From Pseudomonas sp. G2-4 (GTDB taxonomy: Bacteria > Pseudomonadota > Gammaproteobacteria > Pseudomonadales > Pseudomonadaceae), in contig NZ_CP125957.1 of assembly GCF_030064125.1 (NCBI RefSeq), positions 4,830,501 through 4,894,500 of the forward strand: 64,000 nucleotides of DNA, read 5' to 3'. Below, in pieces: positions 8,190 through 16,157 of this stretch. The notes under the pieces were generated by a model, which was not told the DNA's origin, made no database searches, and saw only the letters and a list, made by a program, of their open reading frames with translations. Position 1 is the stretch's first letter; every line of letters starts with the position of its first letter. The translations under genes were made by a program, and so were the position numbers.

Positions 8190-11100
8190 ATATCCGATCC
8201 TGTATAGGCTGTTTTAGGCATCCCATTTCTATCAAGAATGACTATCGCCTTAGTTTGTTTACCATACTCTAAACCTTCTCTCTTATAACCTTCACCAATT
8301 ACACGCCCCATTTCAATTGGCTTTTTAGATGCCACAATGCCTGCTCGCCTGAAAATCAATTGGGCTCGATGAATAGCATTGAGTTGGTCGCGATGACTAA
8401 GAAAACGAGTTGCAGCGGACGAAATAGCAGGCTGGCCTGTATTTCTCCCTCTTTCATAAACGTCGATTTCCCCAGTGCCCGGGTTCCGGCCTGTTCTGAC
8501 GCGTTCCAACTGAGAATCGGCCGTGGTCTGAGCGCCATGTTTCTGTAAGAAATGCGCGCCCTCAATTGATCGCTCCATTTCTTCTAAACGCCGGTAAGCA
8601 TTCGCCTCCCCCAACTCATCAATCCGCGCCCGCCGCTGCTCCGCCGTCATCGGCAGCCGCGGCTCCCCCTCATCCACCCCAACCTTCGCCGCCGGATCCT
8701 GCTCCCCAACCGCCGGCCGACACCCACCCTTCCCCGGACAATCCACCAACCCCAACGGATCCACCCACCCCGTCGGATTCACCGTGTAGCGATACCCATT
8801 AAGCCCACCCGCCAGCTTGCTCGGGTCAGGCGTCAAATAGCGGCCGGTCCCGGGATTGTAGTAGCGGTGGCGGTTGTAGTGCAGGCCGCTTTCCGGGTCG
8901 AAGTATTGGCCTTGGAAGCGCAGCGGTTGTTCCAGCTGTTCGCCGCCGCCGTGGGCCAGTTCGGTGGTTTTGCCGTAGCCGTTGTAGCGTGCCGACCAGA
9001 CGACTTGGCCGCCGTAGTTGGTCAGTTCCTGGGGCGTGCCCAGGTGGTCGAGGTGGTAGTAGAACGGGCAGGCGTTGAGGCCTTTGCCGTCGAGCATCGC
9101 CAGCGGGCGGAAGGTGCCCGGTTCGTAGAGGTAGCTGCGGTGGTGACGCGGGCTGCTTTCGGCGACGAGCTGGTCGCCTTGCCAGAAAAATTTCGTGGTC
9201 AGGCCATCCACCGTCTTGCTGATGCGTCGGCCGAAGGCGTCGTAGCGGTAGGACGCTTCGCGGCCGTCCGGCTGGATGACGCCGATCAGGCGGTGCAGGC
9301 TGTCGTAGCGGTATTCGCTGACGAGGCTGTGGCCCTTGCCACGGCGTTCGCGGATCAGGTTGCCGAAGGCGTCGTAGTCGTAGTGGCGGTCGCCCTCCAT
9401 CAGCAGGCGGTTGCCCTTGAAGGTGGTCGGGCCGGGGCGGTCGAGCATCAACAGGTTGCCGGCCGGGTCGTGGGCGAAATGTTCCGGCGGCTCGCTGTGG
9501 GAATAGTCGATACGGACCATGCGATCCAGCGGGTCGTACTGGTAGTTGCGGCGGTTTCGGTTGTCGGAAAGGGCCTCAAGGTTGCCCTTGGCGCTGTAGG
9601 AATAATCGCGCCAGAACAGTTGCTGCTGGTGCTGCCACACCGTCTGGGCCTTGAGCCGGCCCTGTTCGTCGTAGTCGTATTGGCTGCGCAGCAGGCCTTG
9701 TTGGCGCTGTCGTTCGCGACCGCCGCGCATGTGGTGCTCGGTCAGCCGCGAGCCGTTCAGGTTTATCGCGGTGAGCGCGCCGCCCCGGGCGTGGTGGTAG
9801 TCGAGCTTGCTGTCGTCCGGCAGGCGCAGGTGATTGAGCCGGCCACAGGCGTCGTAGCCATAGCGCAGGGTGCCCCAGCCCTGGTGTTCGGTGATGAGCC
9901 GGTCCTGGGCGTCGTACTCGAAGGCCAGCGGATGGTCGCTGCCGTCATTGACGTGGACCAGCCGCCCCAGGCGGTCGTAGCGGTACTCGATCGCCTGGCC
10001 GTCGGGTAGGGTCTTGACCAGCAACCGCCCGGCCGCGTCGCGCTGGTAAGCGGTGACAAGCTGGCTGCCGTCGTCGCCGTATTCGGTTTTCTCCAACAGG
10101 TGGCCGTTGCGGTCGTAGGCGTAGGCGGTGCGTTGGCCGTCGAAGCCGATCTGCTGTCGGATCAAACCGTTGGGCGTGTAGTCCAGCTGATATTTTTCGC
10201 CGGATTCGTTTTCGATCTCGGTCAGCAACAGTCGCGCCGAGTCGTAGCGGTACTTCAGCTCGGTGCCATCGGGGTTGAGGCGGCGGCTGATCAGGTGCAG
10301 GTCGTCGGCGTATTCGTAGCGGGTGACGCGGCCCTGCTCGTCGCGCTCGCTGGTGACCTTGCCGTAGGCGTTGTAGCTCCAGGCGCGGGTGGCGCCGCTC
10401 GGCAAGGTGGTCTGGAGCAGGCGGCCGACGGCGTCCCATTGGTAGTGCGTGAGGGCGCCGTGTTCGTCCTGGCGGCTCAGCAGACGCCCCAAGGCGTCGT
10501 AGGAAAAATGCCGCTGACTGCCGTCGGGCAGGGTTTCTTCCGTCAGCTGGCCCAGGCGATTCCAAGTAAACCGATGTGCGCTGCCGTCCGGGTAATCAAC
10601 CGCCAGCAGTTGCCCCTGGGGGTCGTAGGCATATTCCGTACGCTGGCCATCCGGATCGATGCGCTCGGTCACGTCACCCAGGGCGTTGCGCCGGTAGGTC
10701 CACACGGCTTTGCCGCGACAGCGGGCGTGTAGGAAACCGTTGCGGTATTCGTAGGACGTCGGCTCATCCAGGGGCGGAATCAGCGCCACCAGCCGGCCGG
10801 CTTCGTCGTAGCGGTATTCAGTGACGGCGCCCAGTGGGTCCTGCTCGGCGATCAGTCGGCCTTGTGCGTCATAGGCCTTGAGGTGCTCACCGCCATCGGG
10901 CTCGACCTTGCGCACCAGCCGCGCCCGGTCGTCATGGACATACACCTCCTGGCTGCCATCGAGGTGCTGGACCGTGACGCTGCCGTCCTCGTCCCAGCGG
11001 TAATGGCTGTCCATCTGTGCAAACGAGGCCCAATGCCTGACGCAGCGAGCCGCCCGCCCGGCCCCTTGCCACTCCCAGAAAAAACTCGCGCCACCGGCCA

Positions 11101-12976
11101 ATTGCCGCTGGAGGATGACGTGCTGGTCGTCGTAGTCGTAGCGTTCGCTTTCCCCGACGGCGTTGGTCGCTTCGATCAGTCGGAAACGTCCGTCATAGCG
11201 GTAGGAAACCAGCGTCTGTTCGGTGCGCCAGGCGTCGTCCAGGGTCAGGGCCGGGTGGAAGCTCTGGTAGTCGATGGCCACGAGGTGGCGCTGCTCGTAA
11301 CGCAAGCGCAGGGCACGCCCGGCGCCGTTGTCCAGGCGGCAGATGTCGCCGTGGATGTTGCGCTGCAGGGTCAGGCGGTTGTCGTAGCGGTCGCTGAGGG
11401 CGGTCAGATGACCGTCGCGAAAGTGTAGGAACGCTGCGTTTTCGCCGGGCTGGGCGATGATCAGTTCGTCCGGCTCGGGCCCCCGGTAAATGGCCGCGCG
11501 GGCCAGGCTGTTGTGGATCGCCGGGCGCTGCTCGTTGGGCAGGGGAAACGCGGTGCGGCGGTTTTCCTGGTCGATCCAGATGACCTGCTCGCCGTCGAGC
11601 TGCAAGCGGTGCGCGAGGGCATGGCTCCAACCGCGCCCGAGGCCCACGTCCAGCTCCACCGCGCTGGTGCGGTACAAGCGGGTGAAGACAAATGGCAGGC
11701 GGCCATCGAGGGTGCCGTCTTCCAGGGTGAGCAGTTCTTCGCCGGTGACCATCGACACCGGACAACCGCTGGTTTGGGTCTGGACGGCGGTGTCGGCGCT
11801 GTCGCCGTTGGGGTTCTTCGATTGGGCTGGGGCGTCGTCGTGGGGTTGGTGTTTTTTCAGCGTGGTGTTGCGCTGCGCGTCCCAGCGCAGTTGCATCCGG
11901 CCTTTCTTTATTCCCGCCGCGATACCCCGTGCCGCCACCGTCTTGTAGCGGTCCACGTAGGTCATGAAGCCGTTGACCACCGCGAAAATCCCACGGATAA
12001 AACGCTGCATGGCGTCCAACAGCTGCGCACCCACCTTAGCCAGGCGCATCGACAGGTAGGCAATCCCGGCACCCGCCCCGGTAAAGGTCAGGACTACACC
12101 GATCAACAGGTCGATCAACAGCTGCACCGTCACTCTCGATAAGGCTTCGGCCGTTTCACCAGCGATCTCACTGGGCGGCAACATCTCCAGCCAGAGGCTG
12201 GCGGTGCGCACCAGCAGGCACAACGCTGCTTCGTCGCTGGCCAGCAGTTGCAGCTTGGTCATCACCAACGGCGCGGACTCCGCCAGCTCGGCCAGTTCCT
12301 TCGCACTGCTGCCTAACCGCTCAACAAACTGACTGGGATCCTTGAGAATGTCCGAAAGCAGGCTGATGCTGTCCCACACACCCTCAAGCGCTGCCCAACT
12401 TCCGGCGAGCAGGCCATTGCCCACTGCAGATGCCGAAGTCGCCGACGATTGCTGTGACCACTGCGGCTTGAAACCCTGCCACTCGCCGCGCAACCAGTCT
12501 GTCAGCTCGCTGCTCAGGCCATCGTAGGAAGAAAACAGCTCGGAGAGCTGCGCGGAGGACACTTCGCCCTGGACGTGAACCCGATAGAACCGCCCCGGCT
12601 CCCCATTGAAAGTCCCCAGCCCCTGAGCATCCAGGGCGACCGGCGTCACCTCGCCGCTGTCCACCGCCACCACATCCACCACGATGTCGCCCAGCGGGAT
12701 GTCGTACACCGATTCGAGCTTGCTCTCGATCGTCATCACCCCGCCTCGGGGACACTGGACAACGGTGGAGAGGAAGTCATCGTCGCCAGTGCTGACGGCG
12801 GTGCTGCTATCACCGAAGCGGATCAGCCGCTCCATGCCCATCAGCGAGGGCAGGTCGGCCGCATGACTAACCTCGTCGGCAGCCCGGCTGTACCAGCGAT
12901 CGAGCTGCTCGCGGTAGACAGACAACGTGTCTTTTAAGCTGTCGAGTTCCTGCTCGATACGGCGCACCTGATCCAT
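8186..12976 (-). CDS. Rhs polymorphic toxin with RNase A-like C-terminal domain
   Basis: The protein has 1596 residues. The first 400 include a coiled N-terminus and a hydrophobic region around 285-335 (two membrane segments), with no PAAR domain. A DUF6531-like start ('SGCPVSMVTGEELL') leads into about 900 residues of YD repeats and the Rhs core ending in 'DPLGL' at 1406-1410, the usual self-cleavage point. The 186-residue tail contains 'GAHFLQKHG' with candidate catalytic His, then 'AATRFLSHRDQLNAI', 'GRVIGEGYKREG' and a terminal 'DRNGMPKTAYT'. That order matches the CdiA-type bacterial RNase A-like toxin layout (inference from memory). No vgrG or hcp lies nearby, so the delivery route is not shown. 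Confidence 0.88.
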   Translation of the reverse strand: MDQVRRIEQELDSLKDTLSVYREQLDRWYSRAADEVSHAADLPSLMGMERLIRFGDSSTAVSTGDDDFLSTVVQCPRGGVMTIESKLESVYDIPLGDIVVDVVAVDSGEVTPVALDAQGLGTFNGEPGRFYRVHVQGEVSSAQLSELFSSYDGLSSELTDWLRGEWQGFKPQWSQQSSATSASAVGNGLLAGSWAALEGVWDSISLLSDILKDPSQFVERLGSSAKELAELAESAPLVMTKLQLLASDEAALCLLVRTASLWLEMLPPSEIAGETAEALSRVTVQLLIDLLIGVVLTFTGAGAGIAYLSMRLAKVGAQLLDAMQRFIRGIFAVVNGFMTYVDRYKTVAARGIAAGIKKGRMQLRWDAQRNTTLKKHQPHDDAPAQSKNPNGDSADTAVQTQTSGCPVSMVTGEELLTLEDGTLDGRLPFVFTRLYRTSAVELDVGLGRGWSHALAHRLQLDGEQVIWIDQENRRTAFPLPNEQRPAIHNSLARAAIYRGPEPDELIIAQPGENAAFLHFRDGHLTALSDRYDNRLTLQRNIHGDICRLDNGAGRALRLRYEQRHLVAIDYQSFHPALTLDDAWRTEQTLVSYRYDGRFRLIEATNAVGESERYDYDDQHVILQRQLAGGASFFWEWQGAGRAARCVRHWASFAQMDSHYRWDEDGSVTVQHLDGSQEVYVHDDRARLVRKVEPDGGEHLKAYDAQGRLIAEQDPLGAVTEYRYDEAGRLVALIPPLDEPTSYEYRNGFLHARCRGKAVWTYRRNALGDVTERIDPDGQRTEYAYDPQGQLLAVDYPDGSAHRFTWNRLGQLTEETLPDGSQRHFSYDALGRLLSRQDEHGALTHYQWDAVGRLLQTTLPSGATRAWSYNAYGKVTSERDEQGRVTRYEYADDLHLISRRLNPDGTELKYRYDSARLLLTEIENESGEKYQLDYTPNGLIRQQIGFDGQRTAYAYDRNGHLLEKTEYGDDGSQLVTAYQRDAAGRLLVKTLPDGQAIEYRYDRLGRLVHVNDGSDHPLAFEYDAQDRLITEHQGWGTLRYGYDACGRLNHLRLPDDSKLDYHHARGGALTAINLNGSRLTEHHMRGGRERQRQQGLLRSQYDYDEQGRLKAQTVWQHQQQLFWRDYSYSAKGNLEALSDNRNRRNYQYDPLDRMVRIDYSHSEPPEHFAHDPAGNLLMLDRPGPTTFKGNRLLMEGDRHYDYDAFGNLIRERRGKGHSLVSEYRYDSLHRLIGVIQPDGREASYRYDAFGRRISKTVDGLTTKFFWQGDQLVAESSPRHHRSYLYEPGTFRPLAMLDGKGLNACPFYYHLDHLGTPQELTNYGGQVVWSARYNGYGKTTELAHGGGEQLEQPLRFQGQYFDPESGLHYNRHRYYNPGTGRYLTPDPSKLAGGLNGYRYTVNPTGWVDPLGLVDCPGKGGCRPAVGEQDPAAKVGVDEGEPRLPMTAEQRRARIDELGEANAYRRLEEMERSIEGAHFLQKHGAQTTADSQLERVRTGRNPGTGEIDVYERGRNTGQPAISSAATRFLSHRDQLNAIHRAQLIFRRAGIVASKKPIEMGRVIGEGYKREGLEYGKQTKAIVILDRNGMPKTAYTGSDI

Positions 12977-13174
12977 CAGGGCATGGCTCGATCAAGGACC
13001 CGCAGAAAAAAACGGTCGAACATGGGCAGACGTCTCGCAGCGCTCGGGAAGCGCGAGACTTTGCCGGGGATGGCAGGGGAAATAAGTCAGGGAAGGAGAC
13101 GGTGCATGTAGGGCGATTCGCTAAATCCACCCAGCACAAAAAACACTCAACTGACCGGAGAGGAAAAGACCGTC

Positions 13175-13198
13175 TTTTCCACACGACCTGTGGATAAC
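13175..13198. promoter_or_regulatory. Inverted DnaA-box-like pair
   Basis: TTTTCCACA and TGTGGATAA face each other across 6 bp, just downstream of the Sel1-like gene stop. Similar pairs occur at 14901-14923 and 33801-33823. The match to the DnaA-box consensus TTATNCACA is direct; the function is unknown. Confidence 0.45.
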
Positions 13199-13199
13199 G

Positions 13200-13601
13200 T
13201 TACTGCTGAGGGTCCTCGAGGGTCTTGAGCTTGATCTCGGCCAACGGATGCCCGGCCTTCGCCGCCAAGGTCCACCAACGTGCCGCTTCAACCGGGTCCG
13301 GCGCCTTGCTGGCCGTACCGGCGAGGCTGATCACGCCGACCTGATAGGCCGCCTTGCCGTCACCGGCCAACGCCGCCAGCCGCAACAGGCGAATCCCTTC
13401 TTCCCGAGCCCCCAGCCCATGGCCGCGAAACGTCAGGATATGCCCGTAGAAACTTTGCGCACCGACGTCGCCCAGGTTCGCCATTCGGGAGAATTGCCCC
13501 TCGAGCCAGGCCCAGCCGCGCGGCTGGCGGACCAACCATGACCAGTGAAACAACCGCCGCGCCAGCCAGTAGCCGGCCCGTGCCTTGATGCGCCAGAGCA
13601 C
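13200..13601 (-). CDS. Sel1-like repeat protein
   Basis: This 133-aa protein has two to three Sel1/TPR-like units, for example 'GVGAQSFYGHIL'-like helices and 'AARWWTLAAKAGHPLAEIKL' near the end, typical of helical scaffold proteins that bind other proteins. The GTG start at 13601 abuts the TGA of the upstream gene and is preceded by GGAGG, so it is translated with that gene. It is the last of a three-gene overlapping operon. No signal peptide is evident. The partner is unknown. Confidence 0.7.
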   Translation of the reverse strand: MLWRIKARAGYWLARRLFHWSWLVRQPRGWAWLEGQFSRMANLGDVGAQSFYGHILTFRGHGLGAREEGIRLLRLAALAGDGKAAYQVGVISLAGTASKAPDPVEAARWWTLAAKAGHPLAEIKLKTLEDPQQ

Positions 13602-13973
13602 TCAGGCCTCCGCCGATTCGGGGTACTCGTATTCGAATACCCGGACCACTTCCGAGGCATGCCAGGAAGCGGCGGCCACGCCATCAGAAGGTCCGGAAAA
13701 ACGGCCAAGGCGTTCAACGCATTCGAAGAAGCCGGTGCGCGGCAACCGACTGGCGCCCTGGCTGATGACCAACGAACTGCGCAACGGCTGTTCAGCCCGG
13801 GCGTCCAGCGCCGCCAAGTGCTCAAGGGCCGCGGTCAAGGTCTGCATGGCCGGGCTGGGCAGTTGCAAACGCTCCAGCAAGGCACGGTAAGTCAACAAAT
13901 GGCGCTGGCGGCGCGCCTGGTCCAATTCACCCAACAACCCATCCCAATGCTGCCGACTGATGCGTACGCTCAC
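13602..13973 (-). CDS. Conserved hypothetical protein (123 aa)
   Basis: I do not recognise this protein. It is soluble, Arg/Leu/Ala-rich and helical in the first 65 residues ('LGELDQARRQRHLLTYRALL'), with a more beta-like second half ending 'VVRVFEYEYPES'. It overlaps the upstream XRE regulator by four bases (ATGA at 13970-13973) and abuts the downstream Sel1-like gene, so all three are one operon. The pairing of a small XRE protein with a downstream partner recalls toxin-antitoxin operons, but no toxin motif is visible. Confidence 0.65.
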   Translation of the reverse strand: MSVRISRQHWDGLLGELDQARRQRHLLTYRALLERLQLPSPAMQTLTAALEHLAALDARAEQPLRSSLVISQGASRLPRTGFFECVERLGRFSGPSDGVAAASWHASEVVRVFEYEYPESAEA

Positions 13974-14311
13974 GATTCATCCCTCCAACCCGGCACCGTC
14001 AATTCCCAGGCCAGACTGCGCCGAATCGCGGCATCGGGCTGACGCTCGCCGCTTTCGATCAAGGCCAGATAAGACGGACTGATACCTACCGTGCGGGCCA
14101 GCGCCTCAATGGCGATACCCTTCCCTTCGCGCAAACTGCGTAATTGATCCAGGCCAGGAAGAACCTGACCGGGTGCCGCCGCGTGACGGACTGTAGCCTC
14201 GCGCGACGGTGCTTGTTCGACGCCTGCTGCCTTCAACAACGACTGGTACTGATCCCACGGCAAAACCGCGTATTCGGGCTCACCGTCGCGTGTGATTATT
14301 TGGATATCCAT
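13970..14311 (-). CDS. XRE-family helix-turn-helix regulator
   Basis: From the ATG at 14311 the protein has 113 residues. The first 25 ('MDIQIITRDGEPEYAVLP') resemble the N-terminus of antitoxin-like proteins. The C-terminal half is a Cro/CI helix-turn-helix with 'LREGKGIAIEALARTVGISP' and 'SYLALIESGERQPD'. It heads the operon with the 123-aa protein and the Sel1-like protein, overlapping the former by four bases. It probably regulates its own operon. An upstream in-frame start at 14335 adds eight residues without a better Shine-Dalgarno. Confidence 0.82.
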   Translation of the reverse strand: MDIQIITRDGEPEYAVLPWDQYQSLLKAAGVEQAPSREATVRHAAAPGQVLPGLDQLRSLREGKGIAIEALARTVGISPSYLALIESGERQPDAAIRRSLAWELTVPGWRDES

Positions 14312-14425
14312 GTCTACCCCGTAGGACAACAACACTTAGCGAGTCAGCTTTTTTCTTTAGAAGTGTAATCCTAATAGCAGCTAAGGTCGCGGGGCTATGA
14401 ATCTCTACAGGGGAATGGCGCAAGA

Positions 14426-14881
14426 TCAGGGTTTTTTCTGACCCTGGAGCTGGAGTTGTTCCGGGGTATCGGGAAGTCTCTCGACTCGGGCAAGCTGCTC
14501 GGGGGATTGCCGATAACGCCAGGCGCGGAAGGCGTCGAGCTCACCGTCGAGGGTTTTCATGATCCAGGCCAGGACGGCGATATCATCGAACATGCCAAAC
14601 ATCGGCAGAAAATCGGGAATCGCATCCAGGGGGCTGAGGAAATACATCAGCCCCGCCACGATTGAAAGCATCGACTTGGCACTGACCGCCCGGTATTCGC
14701 CACGCCAGTAAGCCAGGCACAGCGCCTGCAGCAAGCGCAGGTCTTCCTTGAGCTTGCCCAACCGGCCACCTTCACGGGCACCTTTGCTGGCGACGGCAAA
14801 CAGCAACGTCGGCAATCGACCGCGGGCCAGCAAACGCCCTGCCAAGGGCAGAAATCGCGCAAAATTCCACGGCGCCTTCAT
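14426..14881 (-). CDS. YkvA family (DUF1232) membrane-associated protein
   Basis: The start at 14881 is chosen for its GGGAG Shine-Dalgarno. The 151-aa protein has the DUF1232 signature 'YFLSPLDAIPDFLPMFGMFDD', a hydrophobic hairpin ending in conserved acidic residues. The role of the family is unknown. A perfect inverted pair of DnaA-box-like sequences lies about 20 bp upstream of the start. Confidence 0.8.
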   Translation of the reverse strand: MKAPWNFARFLPLAGRLLARGRLPTLLFAVASKGAREGGRLGKLKEDLRLLQALCLAYWRGEYRAVSAKSMLSIVAGLMYFLSPLDAIPDFLPMFGMFDDIAVLAWIMKTLDGELDAFRAWRYRQSPEQLARVERLPDTPEQLQLQGQKKP

Positions 14882-14900
14882 TTTTTCTCCCACTGAAATG

Positions 14901-14923
14901 TTATCCACACAAATTGTGGATAA
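14901..14923. promoter_or_regulatory. Inverted DnaA-box pair
   Basis: TTATCCACA and TGTGGATAA are exact inverted copies separated by 5 bp, upstream of the YkvA-type gene. Both arms match the strict DnaA-box consensus. They could bind DnaA or simply form a hairpin in the leader. Confidence 0.5.
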
Positions 14924-15127
14924 CCTTGTGAACAGAGCTGCATTTCACCGCTGAAGCCCCCGTTTCATAAGGGCCGGGCTCAGATCGGGCGTTTTTTACT
15001 CACATAAAAAAACCCAATATTTCGTTGACTTGACCGGCTGACTGCGTCTAGCACAGCGCCTGTAATGCCTATGACTGTCACCTGCGTTGGGCGTTCGGTT
15101 TTTTTGGTATTGACCGAACCCCGGATG

Positions 15128-15159
15128 CAACAACGCCCCGCATAAGCGAGGCGTTGTTG
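15128..15159 (-). terminator. Possible terminator downstream of the FKBP gene
   Basis: CAACAACGCCCCGC and GCGAGGCGTTGTTG form a 14-bp stem with one G-T pair around a 4-nt loop, 15 bp beyond the stop of the FKBP gene. There is no long T tract on either strand, so termination is likely but not certain. Confidence 0.5.
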
Positions 15160-15174
15160 TTATAGCAGATGCCG

Positions 15175-15888
15175 TTACTTGGCTGCGTCTGCTTTCGCTG
15201 GATCCTTGATCGCCAGCAGTTCCAGGTCGAACACCAGGACCGAGTTGGCTGGGATGGCCGGGCTCGGGCTCTGGGCGCCGTAGGCCAGGTCACTTGGGAT
15301 GTACAGCTTGTACTTCTCGCCGACATGCATCAGTTGCAGGCCTTCGACCCAACCCGGGATGACGCCGCTGACTGGCAGATCGATCGGGCTGCCACGCTCG
15401 ACAGAACTGTCGAACACTTTGCCATCAGTCAGCTTGCCAGTGTAGTGGACAGTCACGACGTCGGTCGGCTTAGGCTGTGGGCCATCGGCTTTCTTGACCA
15501 CTTCGTACTGCAGGCCGGAAGCGGTGGTGGTCACACCGGTTTTCTTGCCGTTTTCTTCGAGGAATTTCTTGCCGGCAGCTGCCGACTCTTCGCTCATCTT
15601 GGCCATGCGCTCTTCGGCACGTTTTTGCAGTGCGGCAAAGGCCTCGACCAGCTCTTCGTCTTTCAGCTTCTGTTCTTTCTTGCCGACGGCATCTTCGATG
15701 CCCTGGGCGACTGCTTTGGAGTCCAGGTCATCCATACCTTCCTGAGCCAGGCTCTTGCCCATGTTCAGGCCAATACCGTAGGAAGCTTTCTGCGCCGGGG
15801 TTTTCAGCTCTACGCTGGTCTGCGAGTCGCAACCCGCGAGTACCAGGCCAACCAGGGCCACCGCCGCCGCCAACCGATGCTGTTTCAT
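15175..15888 (-). CDS. FKBP-type peptidyl-prolyl cis-trans isomerase, lipoprotein
   Basis: This 237-aa proline isomerase assists folding of envelope proteins. It begins with a lipoprotein signal with lipobox 'LAGC' (Cys20), so it should be lipid-anchored in the envelope. Residues 25-130 match the FKBP N-terminal dimerisation domain of FkpA/Mip proteins ('YGIGLNMGKSLAQEGMDDLD', long helix with 'EERMAKMSEESA'). The C-terminal FKBP domain has 'VTVHYTGKLTDGKVFDSS', 'VIPGWVEGLQLM' and 'IPSDLAYGA'. It corresponds in position to an FKBP gene near rdgC in P. aeruginosa. Confidence 0.92.
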   Translation of the reverse strand: MKQHRLAAAVALVGLVLAGCDSQTSVELKTPAQKASYGIGLNMGKSLAQEGMDDLDSKAVAQGIEDAVGKKEQKLKDEELVEAFAALQKRAEERMAKMSEESAAAGKKFLEENGKKTGVTTTASGLQYEVVKKADGPQPKPTDVVTVHYTGKLTDGKVFDSSVERGSPIDLPVSGVIPGWVEGLQLMHVGEKYKLYIPSDLAYGAQSPSPAIPANSVLVFDLELLAIKDPAKADAAK

Positions 15889-16157
15889 GCTATTTCCTTG
15901 TTCATGCGCCTAAAGGGCAATCGAATAAAGCCGCGAGCTTATCAGGCGGCCACGACCAATGGCTACCGGCATGTGAGCAGCAAAGCGATGATAAGTTCAC
16001 GTCCGCAAACGCTTTTTAATCCTGGGTCGATGAAGCCTCTGTCATCCGTTACGCACAGAGACAAATTGCCGCTTACCACAGCCAGGGGGTAATGGCCACT
16101 TGCCGGCCAGGCAGCGCTGAGGCATAAGGACATATCAAAAAAAACAAGGACGTTACC

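Noticed and set aside
8186..12976. Local type VI secretion cluster around the Rhs toxin
   Set aside because: No VgrG, Hcp, PAAR or adaptor (DUF1795-type) gene lies within the window on either side.
13970..14311. Toxin-antitoxin module formed by the XRE protein and the 123-aa protein
   Set aside because: The gene overlap fits, but the 123-aa protein shows no toxin motif and a third Sel1-like gene belongs to the operon.
15020..15110. Possible small RNA between the YkvA and FKBP genes
   Set aside because: A TTGACT sequence and a T-run are present, but no convincing -10 box or terminator stem joins them.
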